Notes under the pieces: generated by a model
Databases searched by the model: none
What the model was told of the DNA's origin: nothing
The model's input: only the letters and a program-made list of their open reading frames with translations
Program-made: the position numbers and the translations under genes
Assembly (NCBI RefSeq): GCF_000017165.1
Contig: NC_009634.1
Coordinates: 124,001 to 188,000 of the forward strand
From: Methanococcus vannielii SB
GTDB taxonomy: Archaea; AGJL01; Methanococci; Methanococcales; Methanococcaceae
Direction of reading: 5' to 3'
Length of the DNA stretch: 64,000 nucleotides
Part shown: positions 1 through 8,243 of the stretch, piece by piece
Layout: each line of letters starts with the position of its first letter
Position numbering within the stretch: the stretch's first letter is position 1

Positions 1-158
1 TTGTAATTCGTATACTTGTAGGACCAATCACTCTTTTTCATTAATTCAATTACTTTTTTAATATCCGTTTTTTCGTCAAAAGTAATTTCTTTATTGCTAC
101 TAACAGACCATTTGAATGGAAACATAAATATGTGGTAACTTTTTATATCGTCTGACAT
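1..158 (-). CDS. Partial hypothetical protein, third gene of the cas6 operon (C-terminus beyond window edge)
   Basis: The gene starts with ATG at 158 and runs off the left edge, so only about 52 residues are visible. The N-terminus reads MSDDIKSYHIFMFPFKW, a hydrophobic/aromatic strand followed by a charged region. It lies 24 bp downstream of the DHH-like gene on the same strand, with cas6 before that, so the three are probably one operon. I do not recognise the family. The pairing with the DHH-like gene and the position next to cas6 suggest a CRISPR-linked accessory role, which is inference only. Confidence 0.6.
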   Translation of the reverse strand, partial: MSDDIKSYHIFMFPFKWSVSSNKEITFDEKTDIKKVIELMKKSDWSYKYTNY

Positions 159-182
159 GTTAAACCCCTCAATAATTATATC

Positions 183-935
183 TTAATTCTTTTCGTTGAT
201 TTTTGAAATAATATCATTTAATAACTGTTCCGTTATTTTTTCGCCAGATATTCCAAAATAGCCCTCCCCTTGTCCACCAAAGTAAACTTTATCATTCAAA
301 ATTTCAGAATATTTTTTTCCTAACAATTTAGCATGTTTTCCATAGTATGTGAGGTTATTTTCCGTATAAATTAAAAGTTTTTCAAATGGGTAGAGTCGAT
401 CGACAACCGGTGAGAATTTGGATGTTTTTGATTCAACCAAAATTATTCCATCAATTGTTTTTTTATCTTTTATCGATTCAACTGCCAATTTTTCGTCTTC
501 ATCCGTCACCCCTTGCATCATTCTATCAAGTTTTCTGATTTCTGCTATTTCTTCTTTTGTAGCACCAAATTCAATCATCTTTGGAATGTAACCTTTGTCG
601 TTTTCCGCAATCAACAGCTGTTCTCTCGTTAATTTTATATTCAATAATTTTGCAACCTGCTCAATAGCAGCTGGAAAATCAGCTTTTTCATTATGATGAT
701 CTATTTCAATTAAATTTTCAATTTCCATATTTGAATCGTTTGTAAGTTCAACCGAGACCAAAGTAGTATTTTTATCATTCAACTTTATTTCAATGTCGTA
801 ACTGGCGATATAATCGCTTAACTTTGCGCCCCATGATAAATTTTTATCAATATATTCGATATTATTTTCGTCTAAAATATTTCTAATTTCGACCATTTCA
901 AGGTCGTGTCCGCCCAATAAGAATAGGTATTTCAA
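183..935 (-). CDS. DHH/DHHA1-like predicted phosphoesterase next to cas6
   Basis: This 250-residue protein starts with TTG at 935 behind a GAGGAGAA ribosome binding site. It opens with a hydrophobic strand and GGHDLEM, has a central IDHHN motif near residue 80, and ends with a glycine-rich FGGQGEGYFG stretch. The order resembles DHH phosphoesterases, where a DHH motif helps bind metal and a C-terminal DHHA1 lobe carries a GG-rich substrate loop. The protein is shorter than usual for that family and the full set of N-terminal aspartates is not obvious, so the assignment is tentative. It sits between cas6 and a partial unknown gene on the same strand. A role in nucleotide or cyclic-oligonucleotide turnover linked to CRISPR is possible but unproven. 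Confidence 0.55.
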   Translation of the reverse strand: MKYLFLLGGHDLEMVEIRNILDENNIEYIDKNLSWGAKLSDYIASYDIEIKLNDKNTTLVSVELTNDSNMEIENLIEIDHHNEKADFPAAIEQVAKLLNIKLTREQLLIAENDKGYIPKMIEFGATKEEIAEIRKLDRMMQGVTDEDEKLAVESIKDKKTIDGIILVESKTSKFSPVVDRLYPFEKLLIYTENNLTYYGKHAKLLGKKYSEILNDKVYFGGQGEGYFGISGEKITEQLLNDIISKINEKN

Positions 936-964
936 ATTATTCTCCTCGTTTATCCGTTTTAATT

Positions 965-1615
965 TTAATTAACTTTTTTAACCGTTCCAAATCCCCTAGA
1001 AACGCTTTTTCCAAGCCCCAAATAATTAGGAATACTAAAATTACACTCAAAAGTCCCCTTAAATCCAACCATGTTTTTATTTTTAAATTTAACAGTTATT
1101 TCGTCCAAATTCAAGTCTGACAATATTCTTTCAGAAACAGTGTGTTCAAATCCTTTTGCCATTGAAAGAATATTTCCTGCCAAAATTCTTTTTAAAAGCT
1201 CTTCTTTTTCAAAGTTATCAGAATCGGCATATTTTTTAAAATTTTCCTGATTTATCGGCATCCAAGGTACTTTAAATTCGTAAGTATTCATTTTTGATAT
1301 TCCAAACTCTGCTTTTTCATTTATCACTTCGATTTTAGAAATATAGGTTTTTCCATCCACGTCAATGGAATCTTCGTTAACTGCGGTTTCTTTTAATAAA
1401 ATGGCCCCTTCAGAAATTCCGACTAAATGGGGAATTTTATCGATTACCTTATACTGGATTTTTGGATAGCCGTACAAAAATGATTTATTTTCGTGATTGT
1501 GAAACATCAATTCGCTTGAATACTTGTTTGCAAAGTAACCCCTAACTTTTTGGCTATCGCTCATTTTAAGTCTTAAATCCGGATATTTTATAATTAAATA
1601 ATCTAAAACTGCCAT
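965..1615 (-). CDS. cas6: CRISPR-associated endoribonuclease Cas6
   Basis: Cas6 cuts the CRISPR transcript inside each repeat to release guide RNAs. The 216-residue protein ends with the glycine-rich motif YLGLGKSVSRGFGTV (about residues 198-212), the hallmark of the second RAMP/ferredoxin-like fold in Cas6. Length fits the family. ATG at 1615 is preceded on the minus strand by a GAGGAAT ribosome binding site. It diverges from cas1, which starts about 120 bp away, and heads a minus-strand operon with the DHH-like gene and the partial gene at the window edge. The array repeat can form a short stem followed by an 8-nt ATTGAGAC tail, as expected for a Cas6 product. Confidence 0.87.
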   Translation of the reverse strand: MAVLDYLIIKYPDLRLKMSDSQKVRGYFANKYSSELMFHNHENKSFLYGYPKIQYKVIDKIPHLVGISEGAILLKETAVNEDSIDVDGKTYISKIEVINEKAEFGISKMNTYEFKVPWMPINQENFKKYADSDNFEKEELLKRILAGNILSMAKGFEHTVSERILSDLNLDEITVKFKNKNMVGFKGTFECNFSIPNYLGLGKSVSRGFGTVKKVN

Positions 1616-1738
1616 AAAATTCCTCTTATGATTGTTAAATTCGATTTAAATCTATAAATTTTTTAAATGTCGTTAAATATATAATTATTGGAATTTTTTT
1701 ACAGAACTGCTTTTTTTTAACTAAGGGAGGATGAAAAT

Positions 1739-2707
1739 TTGAAGTGTGTAGTAAATAAGTACGGATCTAAAATATCGAAATCTGGAAACAGGATCGTGAT
1801 TGAAAGTAAAGACGGGGTTTTTGAAAGTTCAATAGAAAATATAGAACAGGTTTTGATATGCGCACCTTCATCGATTACAACGGAGTTTTTGGAGCTTTCG
1901 GTGAAAAACAACGTTGATGTTGTGTTATTAAATAAATATGGAAAACCGGTTGGTAGATTTTTTGGAAATGGTATTGAAAAAACTGCTTTAAAACGAAAGC
2001 AGCTTAAATTAACAGAAAATTGGGCAGGAATTTCTATTATAAAGGAATTTTTATCCGAAAAAATTGAAAACCAAATTGAACACTTGAACAATATTTCAAA
2101 AGAAAACATTTCAGAGGGTAGTCTTTCTAAATCCATTTCTAAAATCAACAAGTCGAAAAATATGCTTTTGGAAATTAAGGGGGAAAATATCGCTGAAATT
2201 AGGGATCAAATACAGGGACTCGAAGGTTCAGTAAGCAAAATTTATTTCAGGGTGCTTTCAAAATCGCTTCCGAAAAAATACCAATTTAACGGGCGAAGCA
2301 GAAAACCTGCAAAAGACTACTTCAATTGCATGTTAAATTACGGATACGGAATGCTTTATTCGGAAATTGAAAAGATATGCATAATTTCTGGAATTGATCC
2401 CACAATTGGAATTTTACATACTGATGGGCAGAACCGGAAATCTTTTGTTTTTGACTACATTGAAAAATATAGAAATATTATAGATAAAATCGTTTATGAA
2501 TCGTTTTTAAATGAAACTATCAAAGAAAATTTCTTTAAAGAAGTTGAAAGAGGATATTTGCTCGATGAAGAGGGTAGAAAACATATTATTTCAAAGTTTA
2601 ACGGTTATTTAAACATGAAGGTTAAAAAATACGGTAAAACATATACTATGGCGGATGTTATGCAGAAAGATGCATATAAACTCTCAGAACGAATTTTAAG
2701 GAGTTAA
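1739..2707 (+). CDS. cas1: CRISPR integrase Cas1
   Basis: Cas1 is the metal-dependent integrase that inserts new spacers, working with Cas2. The 322-residue protein has the expected N-terminal beta domain and C-terminal helical domain. Candidate metal ligands are Glu162 (in GLEGSVSKIYF), His227 (in GILHTDG) and Asp239/Glu242 (in FDYIEKYR). The start is TTG at 1739, eight bases after GGGAGG; an upstream ATG at 1731 is followed at once by a stop and is not used. cas2 follows six bases after the stop codon, so they are an operon. The gene diverges from cas6. Confidence 0.95.
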   Translation: MKCVVNKYGSKISKSGNRIVIESKDGVFESSIENIEQVLICAPSSITTEFLELSVKNNVDVVLLNKYGKPVGRFFGNGIEKTALKRKQLKLTENWAGISIIKEFLSEKIENQIEHLNNISKENISEGSLSKSISKINKSKNMLLEIKGENIAEIRDQIQGLEGSVSKIYFRVLSKSLPKKYQFNGRSRKPAKDYFNCMLNYGYGMLYSEIEKICIISGIDPTIGILHTDGQNRKSFVFDYIEKYRNIIDKIVYESFLNETIKENFFKEVERGYLLDEEGRKHIISKFNGYLNMKVKKYGKTYTMADVMQKDAYKLSERILRS

Positions 2708-2713
2708 GAGAGA

Positions 2714-3004
2714 ATGATTTATTTTTTGATATATGATATATCGGGAAACAAGGCACGAAATAGGGTCATAAATTACTCAAAAAATATCGGGTTATATCGA
2801 ATTCAGAAAAGTGTTTTTTCTGGAAACACGTCGATAGAAAATATTAACGTTTTAAAAGAAAAAATACGTAAAACTATCGATTTAGAGACTGATTCAGTCT
2901 TTATTTTTGGAGTTAGTAAAGATCAGATGGATAAATTTGAAGTAATTGGGCAGGATTTTGACCGGGAATTGATAAACGGAGAAATTACTACAAAATTCCT
3001 GTAA
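2714..3004 (+). CDS. cas2: CRISPR endoribonuclease/adaptation protein Cas2
   Basis: Cas2 dimers scaffold the Cas1 integrase complex. The 96-residue length and the N-terminal strand MIYFLIYDISGNKARNRV, with the conserved Asp after the first strand (Asp8), match the family. The middle KNIGLYRIQKSVFSGN region is the typical second strand and loop. The ATG lies six bases after the cas1 stop, behind GAGAGA. It is the last cas gene before the leader and array. Confidence 0.94.
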   Translation: MIYFLIYDISGNKARNRVINYSKNIGLYRIQKSVFSGNTSIENINVLKEKIRKTIDLETDSVFIFGVSKDQMDKFEVIGQDFDRELINGEITTKFL

Positions 3005-3423
3005 ATTTATCGGATTTAGCAATAGTAACAAATATCAACCCGTTATTTCAAAAACAGGGCGTTTATATTAGTAATAATATATACTTAAAAAATAATAACG
3101 TGTAGTTGGGAGAATTATTACATAATTTAATTCAGGGGTTTTTAAAAGGTATTCTTACATAAAAACAGTTTTTAACCAAAAAATCTGCTAACAAAGTGTT
3201 TATATCCATATTTATCTTTAAAAAATATGTAAAGCAAATCAAAAACTATATATAATTTTTCCGCTCATAAATTAAGTTAAATAAAAAGCAAATACATACC
3301 CGAAACAAGAATAAAGTCTTTAAAATGTGATTTTCTAAAAAGACGTTGTTTTAAAATCTAACCGATTTTAAAGGGCTTTTGAAGAAATGAAGCATTTTTA
3401 GAAAAATAAAATTTTTGCTAAGG
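3005..3423 (+). promoter_or_regulatory. Putative CRISPR leader between cas2 and the array
   Basis: This AT-rich stretch of about 420 bases lacks a convincing open reading frame and directly precedes the first repeat. Array polarity supports a leader here: the degenerate repeat is at the far (right) end. A TATA-like element, ctatatataattttt, lies near 3247-3261 and would start transcription about 140 bases before the first repeat. A GC-containing inverted segment near 3040-3065 (cccgttatttcaaaaacaggg) could end cas2 transcription. Confidence 0.55.
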
Positions 3424-3680
3424 ATACGAAACGTTGATCCATCAAAACAAGGATTGAGACCATTTGTAGCATAACAGACGTATTGATTACCTCTATCATA
3501 CGAAACGTTGATCCATCAAAACAAGGATTGAGACTCTTTGAATATACCATCTGATGAGTCAGCTAAGATTATACGAAACGTTGATCCATCAAAACAAGGA
3601 TTGAGACAACGGATATCGATTATATAAGACGATTATATATTGAATACGAAACGTTGATCCATCAAAACAAGGATTGAGGC
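3424..3680 (+). CRISPR. CRISPR array, four 37-bp repeats and three spacers
   Basis: Repeats lie at 3424-3460, 3498-3534, 3571-3607 and 3644-3680. Spacers are 3461-3497 (37 nt), 3535-3570 (36 nt) and 3608-3643 (36 nt). Each repeat begins ATACGAAACGTTGATCC and ends GGATTGAGAC. The last copy ends GGATTGAGGC, the degenerate terminal repeat that sets transcription left to right. TTGATCC and GGATTGA can pair (with two G-U pairs) around an AT-rich loop, leaving ATTGAGAC as the 8-nt handle expected after Cas6 cleavage. None of the three spacers matches another part of the window by eye. Confidence 0.97.
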
Positions 3681-3862
3681 CTTTCAACCTACGTGTAAAG
3701 TACCCATATTCAAATAATTAATAATTCACTAAAAAATGCATTTTAAGATCTAACTATCGTTTAGGAATTAACAAAAAAAACTTTAACTTTTTTCAATATA
3801 AACAATTCTCAAAAAACTTATTTGAAAATTAAAAAATAGGGTATAAAATTATTAGGTAATCA

Positions 3863-5650
3863 TTAAGGTTGGTTGAAATATTCAGACGGCAGCAGTATTT
3901 TGGATACGTCTTCTTTACAGAAATCTACTTTTTTTACATCCGAAACCCATTCTTTATCCTTATTTACATAATATACTGAAATATCTTCTTCTGTGATTGG
4001 ATTATTCGGATCCAAAACCAGTTCCTGTAATCGTTTCAAAAGGTATTCGCTATGGGTTTCAATTATCATTTTTGAGCTTTTGTTGTCATTCAATGTTTTG
4101 TCAACAAAAAGATCTGCAAGATTGCCGTGGACTGCAGGGTGCAGATGTAGTTCGGGCTGTTCGATTAAATACATATTTTCCCCAGAATCTTTATTTTTAG
4201 GGAAATTTACCAGAATCATGGTTAAAATTGGAAGAATTTGCGAAATTCCATATCCCATGTCCACTAAATCATCAGCCTGTCGTGTAGTATTCGCAGATTT
4301 GATACTGAAGTTTCCGCTATCATTGTAATCTTCAATAATCAAGTTGCATCCAAGATTTGTCCTTAACCATACATCGATTTTGTGAAAATCATCCGAACCA
4401 TTCAATTTATCCAGGATGTATGCAGCATTTTCTCCAAGCGGGCCAACTGAATCGGGCACATAATCTATTTCAGGATATATCCGTTCGGGAACTTTTCTAA
4501 ATGGCCCGATATAATTAACATTGATATTATCAAATTCATTTTTTAATTTATCTATTATTATATGATAAATCCCTAAATTAATGCCTTGATTCAAAAACTG
4601 TGCCAGAATGTCAGGGTTTTCATTGAATATCTGTATAAAATCTCCATATTTATCTTTAAATGACTCGAGATTCCTGCATGCAAAGATTGAAAGAACACTT
4701 AAGTCTACGCCAAAAATATGTTTTATGAGCTCTTCATAAAATGAATGGATTTTTTCCATTTTATTTGGAATTTCGAAATTTTTTAATAATTCATACGAAC
4801 TTGATTTTTCAACTGCAGGCAAAAATCCATAAAACGTTAAATCATTTAAATTACATGAATTACCAAGTAATTCTCCACTTTTCGTCTTTTCAGAGTATCT
4901 AATAATTAAATTATTATTAGATCGTAATTCAAATTTCGAAACATTCATTTCATCATTTAATGAAAAAATTAAGTCAATGTTTTCCAGAGCTTTTTTTATA
5001 TTTTTAATTGGGCTGTCCAAACATCTTCTTGATAACCTATCAATATTGTATATCGCGGAATCCAGAAGTTCAGAATATCGTCCCATGACTTCGTCGAGAT
5101 TTTCAACATCTTCAGAAAAAATTTCCAATAATTTGGCCAGTCCGCGGTTACCTAACTCTTCAAATCGATATATGGTATCAATGTGATGAATTTGGTCGTA
5201 TAATTCAAAAGGATTATTCAATATCATTTTTTTTGTGGTGTGGCCCATCGGATTTTTTTTAAGTAATTCATATTTATCACAGTCCGGCAGTAGGCCCCAA
5301 GATTCTAAATTATTAACAGTATCCCGAATAAATGATTCAATAGCGTTTAAAATATCCATACTTAACAAATTAAGTTTTAAATTAAATTCAATTTCGTTTC
5401 CATTTTGAAAATGAGGTATACTTTGAAATCTACCGTAATCAATTAAAGATCCGTTAAATCTTAATGGAATATCACATTCATCGTCGTCTGTAAATGTCTG
5501 CCCCATTACTGCAAGAAAGCGTAGTAAACTACTTTTACCAGAATTATTTGGTCCGATAAATATAGTTATTGGTTTTAAATCAATGTTTCCAGTATATTTA
5601 AATGATTTAACATTTTTTAATCCAAAAGATAAAATTTCTGCTTCAGACAT
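3863..5650 (-). CDS. AAA ATPase of the OLD/RecF-like (AAA_15/21, DUF3696-like) group
   Basis: The protein has a Walker A motif GPNNSGKSS at residues 33-41 and, near the C-terminus, a Walker B-type YLIEQPELHLHP followed by an IIETHSEYLLKRL switch region. This is the ABC/SMC-like arrangement of OLD-family and AAA_15 ATPases, which often act in phage defence. I see no TOPRIM nuclease domain and no partner nuclease next to it. The frame is open to an ATG at 5716 (617 residues), but ATG at 5650 (595 residues) places the protein start just before the first strand, FGLKNVKSF, and follows GGGATGA. An odd AAAGGAGG lies at about 5699-5706, between the two candidate starts. It stands alone on the minus strand between the array and the phosphoribosyltransferase island. 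Confidence 0.8.
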   Translation of the reverse strand: MSEAEILSFGLKNVKSFKYTGNIDLKPITIFIGPNNSGKSSLLRFLAVMGQTFTDDDECDIPLRFNGSLIDYGRFQSIPHFQNGNEIEFNLKLNLLSMDILNAIESFIRDTVNNLESWGLLPDCDKYELLKKNPMGHTTKKMILNNPFELYDQIHHIDTIYRFEELGNRGLAKLLEIFSEDVENLDEVMGRYSELLDSAIYNIDRLSRRCLDSPIKNIKKALENIDLIFSLNDEMNVSKFELRSNNNLIIRYSEKTKSGELLGNSCNLNDLTFYGFLPAVEKSSSYELLKNFEIPNKMEKIHSFYEELIKHIFGVDLSVLSIFACRNLESFKDKYGDFIQIFNENPDILAQFLNQGINLGIYHIIIDKLKNEFDNINVNYIGPFRKVPERIYPEIDYVPDSVGPLGENAAYILDKLNGSDDFHKIDVWLRTNLGCNLIIEDYNDSGNFSIKSANTTRQADDLVDMGYGISQILPILTMILVNFPKNKDSGENMYLIEQPELHLHPAVHGNLADLFVDKTLNDNKSSKMIIETHSEYLLKRLQELVLDPNNPITEEDISVYYVNKDKEWVSDVKKVDFCKEDVSKILLPSEYFNQP

Positions 5651-5764
5651 ACACTTTTCATCCCGGTTATACTTATTTAGTATCCAAATCCTATGATTGT
5701 CCTCCTTTAAAAACATTGTGTTGTTTTCTTACGTTTTAAAATTTTTTTAAAATTTTTTTCGACA

Positions 5765-5815
5765 ATTTATATATTATTTTTTTAAAAATCATTTTAATCC
5801 AAACATTTATATATT
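5765..5815. promoter_or_regulatory. Two TATA-type promoters, one probably for each direction
   Basis: Two near-identical tttatatatta elements lie at about 5766-5776 and 5806-5816. The right one has an A-rich BRE-like flank and would place a plus-strand start near 5832-5840, exactly where the GC-rich hairpin RNA begins. The left one, read on the minus strand as atatataaatt, fits a promoter for the ATPase gene. Assignment is by spacing only. Confidence 0.5.
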
Positions 5816-5832
5816 ACGTCAACATATGTAAA

Positions 5833-5893
5833 GTTCCTGCATTGCGAGGGGCTTTGCAGGCAATTCGCCCGGTTGGGGCGAATTGAAACCTGG
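5833..5893 (+). ncRNA. GC-rich two-hairpin RNA candidate with CRISPR-repeat-like 3' part
   Basis: The stretch is GC-rich in a strongly AT-rich genome. Hairpin one pairs CCTGCA (5836-5841) with TGCAGG (5855-5860). Hairpin two is a perfect 10-bp stem, CAATTCGCCC (5861-5870) with GGGCGAATTG (5876-5885), closed by a 5-nt GGTTG loop. It is followed by AAAC, so the segment ends GCGAATTGAAAC, like many archaeal CRISPR repeats. A TATA element about 25 bases upstream fits transcription starting at the first hairpin. It could be a free small RNA or the structured 5' leader of the following phosphoribosyltransferase gene (ATG at 5955). Confidence 0.6.
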
Positions 5894-5954
5894 ATTTTTA
5901 ATTATTTTTTAAAGTAATAGCGAATGCTATGTAAATTTTAAAAGGGGGTAAATT

Positions 5955-6521
5955 ATGGAAAATTTTTCAAAAGTTGAATACCTAAATAATGTAAAATGTT
6001 CTTTTATTTACGACTATTATTCTGAGAATAGATTTTCGTCAATTAGCGGAGACTATCAAAAAATATGAACACTTGTTGATGAATTTAAAAATGGTAAAAA
6101 TACAGAAGTAGTTTCAAATTTGGTTTCAGATGTGCTTTTGAAGAATTTTGGTAAAAATTACCTTAAAAAATCAGTGTTTATTCCAATTCCGGCGTCTACG
6201 AAATTTAAAACTAAAAATAGGTATGAATTATTTTCTAAACTTGTTTCTAAAAGAACTGGGGTTTATAATGGATTTAACCTAATTGAAAGGACGAGAAATT
6301 CGTTTCCAAAACACGGGGGTGGATTTGGGTGCAGCGAATATTTTGCACTGGATTTTAAGGTTTCGAGTTTAAAAAATAGACCTGTAATTTTATTTGATGA
6401 TCTGTATGTTTACGGTGAAACTATTGATTTTATTTCGAGAAAATTAAAAATGAAGGAGGTAAACCATGTAGAATGTTTGTTTTTAGGTAAAACTATCTTC
6501 AATGATTTTTCAAATTCTTAA
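5955..6521 (+). pseudogene. Phosphoribosyltransferase paralogue A, interrupted by an in-frame TGA
   Basis: The frame starts with ATG at 5955 behind AAAGGGGGT and continues to 6521, but codon 38 (6066-6068) is TGA. Both sides of the stop align with paralogues B (6858) and C (8532): after it come EFKNGKN, VFIPIPAST and an ILFDD block. The PRPP-binding loop, ILFDDFICSGNT in B and ILFDDIITSGKT in C, is ILFDDLYVYGET here, so the usual TSG core is lost. A degraded loop plus a stop suggests a decaying copy. Restart at TTG 6120 would give 133 residues. The stop is unlikely to encode selenocysteine because the aligned residue in copy B is lysine. Confidence 0.75.
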
Positions 6522-6560
6522 TATCAATTTTAAATTATAGAATTAATTTGGTGGGAATTT

Positions 6561-6824
6561 ATGGTAGATTCAGTAAAATATACGGTCCATATTGATTATA
6601 ATAAAAATTTGGTTTCAATTCATTCTACAAATTGTTTAGATTACGTAAATTCAAAGAAAAACGGGTTTAATGAAAGTTTATGGCTCGGGCCCTTTGAAAC
6701 GTTCGAAGAGGCTTGTATAATTTCAGAAAATCATACAGAACATTTAGGATGTTGTAAAAAGTGTATTTCTATCGCAGTTCAAGACATTATTTGTTTTAAA
6801 GGGCTTAAGCTGAAAAATAACTAA
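6561..6824 (+). CDS. Hypothetical protein, 87 residues, cysteine-containing
   Basis: The ATG at 6561 follows GGTGGG with good spacing. The product starts with a beta-strand-rich part (VKYTVHIDYNKNLVSIHS) and contains ESLWLGPFETFEEAC and a C-terminal HLGCCKKCI cluster that could bind zinc. I do not recognise the family. It lies between phosphoribosyltransferase copies A and B on the same strand and may be part of that island's operon. No membrane segment is visible. Confidence 0.7.
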   Translation: MVDSVKYTVHIDYNKNLVSIHSTNCLDYVNSKKNGFNESLWLGPFETFEEACIISENHTEHLGCCKKCISIAVQDIICFKGLKLKNN

Positions 6825-6857
6825 TTTTTTAAAATATTTAATTAAAAGGGGGTATTT

Positions 6858-7397
6858 ATGAACAATTCATTAATTAATCGGATAATAAATGGGAATAATT
6901 ATTTATTAGTTTCTGATTATTACAATTTAGATGAATATTACGACATTGAATTTTCAGATTTAAGACTAAAGACAATTATTTCTGAATTTAAACATTGTAA
7001 ATATCAAAAAGAAGCTGCTAACCTTGTTTCACGAGTATTAATTGAACGCTACGAAGATAATATTAATAAATACTGTTTTGTAACAGTTCCTTGTTCAAAC
7101 CGGTTAAAAACTGAAAAAAAATATAATGGATTTTCTAAAATAGTTTCTTCAATTACTGGAATGGAAAACGGGCACGATTTTATAATTCGATATAAAGATT
7201 CAAAACCAAAATATGGGTTTGGTTTTGAATCTTTAACTTACTATTCAATTGAATTAGATATTAAAAAAATTAACAACAAAAAAATAGTTTTATTTGATGA
7301 CTTTATTTGTTCTGGAAATACAGTCAACTACATTAAAAAAAGATTAAGTTGGTTTTGTAAAGATTTAAACTTTGTATTTTTAGAAAAAAAAGTTTAA
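6858..7397 (+). CDS. ComF-like phosphoribosyltransferase paralogue B
   Basis: The 179-residue protein belongs to the type I phosphoribosyltransferase fold by its PRPP loop KIVLFDDFICSGNTV (about residues 147-161): two acidic residues followed by a small-residue loop. An upstream strand, FVTVPCSNRLKTEKKYNGFSK, is shared with copy C and resembles ComFC proteins (VPxxxxRxxxRGFNQ-like). The N-terminus shares YYNLDEYYD-like aromatic residues with copies A and C. ATG at 6858 follows AAAAGGGGGT, the same ribosome binding site style as the other copies. Known substrates for this fold are PRPP-linked; here the substrate is unknown. Likely cytoplasmic. Confidence 0.8.
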   Translation: MNNSLINRIINGNNYLLVSDYYNLDEYYDIEFSDLRLKTIISEFKHCKYQKEAANLVSRVLIERYEDNINKYCFVTVPCSNRLKTEKKYNGFSKIVSSITGMENGHDFIIRYKDSKPKYGFGFESLTYYSIELDIKKINNKKIVLFDDFICSGNTVNYIKKRLSWFCKDLNFVFLEKKV

Positions 7398-7469
7398 TCA
7401 AAAAAATTTCTTCTTAACTTCATGTGTTTAGTTCATTAAAAAAATGTATAAGTATAATCTGGTGAAAAT

Positions 7470-7727
7470 ATGGACGATAAAAAATGCCCGAAATGTGGTG
7501 AATGGACTAGAGAAGACGTTTATTCTTGTGAACACTGTGATCACGATTTTACGACCCAAAACCGAGTAAGGTGTCCAAGGTGTAAATCATATACTGAAGA
7601 TTTCGGTGTTTGTGAAAACTGCGACTATGAATATGAAGATAGCCAGATTTCAGAATATTGTCCAAAATGTAAACGAAAACTTACAAATTCGCACATGTTT
7701 TGTGAACATTGTGGATATCCGTTATAA
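7470..7727 (+). CDS. Zinc-ribbon protein (multiple CxxC pairs)
   Basis: The 85-residue protein is made almost entirely of CxxC knuckles: CPKCGEW, CEHCDHD, CPRCKSY, CENCDYE, CPKCKRK and CEHCGYP. Six pairs would build three zinc ribbons in tandem. ATG at 7470 follows CTGGTGAA. Such proteins usually act as nucleic-acid or protein adaptors; no catalytic domain is attached. It sits inside the phosphoribosyltransferase/dprA island on the same strand, but a separate role cannot be excluded. Confidence 0.8.
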   Translation: MDDKKCPKCGEWTREDVYSCEHCDHDFTTQNRVRCPRCKSYTEDFGVCENCDYEYEDSQISEYCPKCKRKLTNSHMFCEHCGYPL

Positions 7728-7766
7728 TACCGTAAATTTTTAAAAACATTTTAAAGAGGTAAAAAT

Positions 7767-8243
7767 ATGAAAGAATTTTTCAAATGCAATGTATCGGAAC
7801 TTGAAGAGTCATACAATAACCGTTTATCCGCATTATTTCGTGGAATTACAGAAATACGTTTTAAATCATATTTAAAAGAAGACGTAATTAAATCGGAAAA
7901 AACTTATGCTAATGATGAATTTTCGGATGGTCGACTCAAAGGGTGCAATATTGAATTTAATGTAGATATAAGTAATTTACCAGTATTTCATGCACATGGC
8001 ATTAATAAAAATGGATTAAATGTAGAAATATTCATAGCGTTAATGGATATGCCTGATGAAGAATACTTTACAATTGCATTTTCAGAAAAAGAGAGAAGTT
8101 TCCTATTTTATACGGATGGATTTAGGATAGTAATGGACCATATTAAAGTTCTAAACTCTGAAAAAAGAACATATGTTGATGAAATTAGCGGAAAAGTTTA
8201 CGAAAATGCAGCCGATATTTTTATTGAAAATGGATATTATTAA
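7767..8243 (+). CDS. Hypothetical protein, 158 residues
   Basis: ATG at 7767 follows AAAGAGGT. The product is acidic, without signal peptide or membrane segment, and I see no known motif. Visible features are an N-terminal helix (ELEESYNNRL), a central strand-rich part (IEFNVDISNLPVFHAHG) and FYTDGFRIVMDH near the end. It lies between the zinc-ribbon gene and phosphoribosyltransferase C. About 290 bases separate it from the next gene, so it may end a transcript. Confidence 0.7.
   Translation: MKEFFKCNVSELEESYNNRLSALFRGITEIRFKSYLKEDVIKSEKTYANDEFSDGRLKGCNIEFNVDISNLPVFHAHGINKNGLNVEIFIALMDMPDEEYFTIAFSEKERSFLFYTDGFRIVMDHIKVLNSEKRTYVDEISGKVYENAADIFIENGYY

Noticed and set aside
1717-2151. Open frame antisense to cas1
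   Set aside because: It lies wholly on the opposite strand of a clear cas1 gene, has no ribosome binding site and mirrors its codons.
5833-5893. Second CRISPR array
   Set aside because: Only one repeat-like unit is present, so it is treated as an RNA or orphan-repeat candidate, not an array.
6066-6068. Selenocysteine codon in phosphoribosyltransferase copy A
   Set aside because: The aligned residue in copy B is lysine, not cysteine, and the PRPP loop is also degraded, so a nonsense change fits better.
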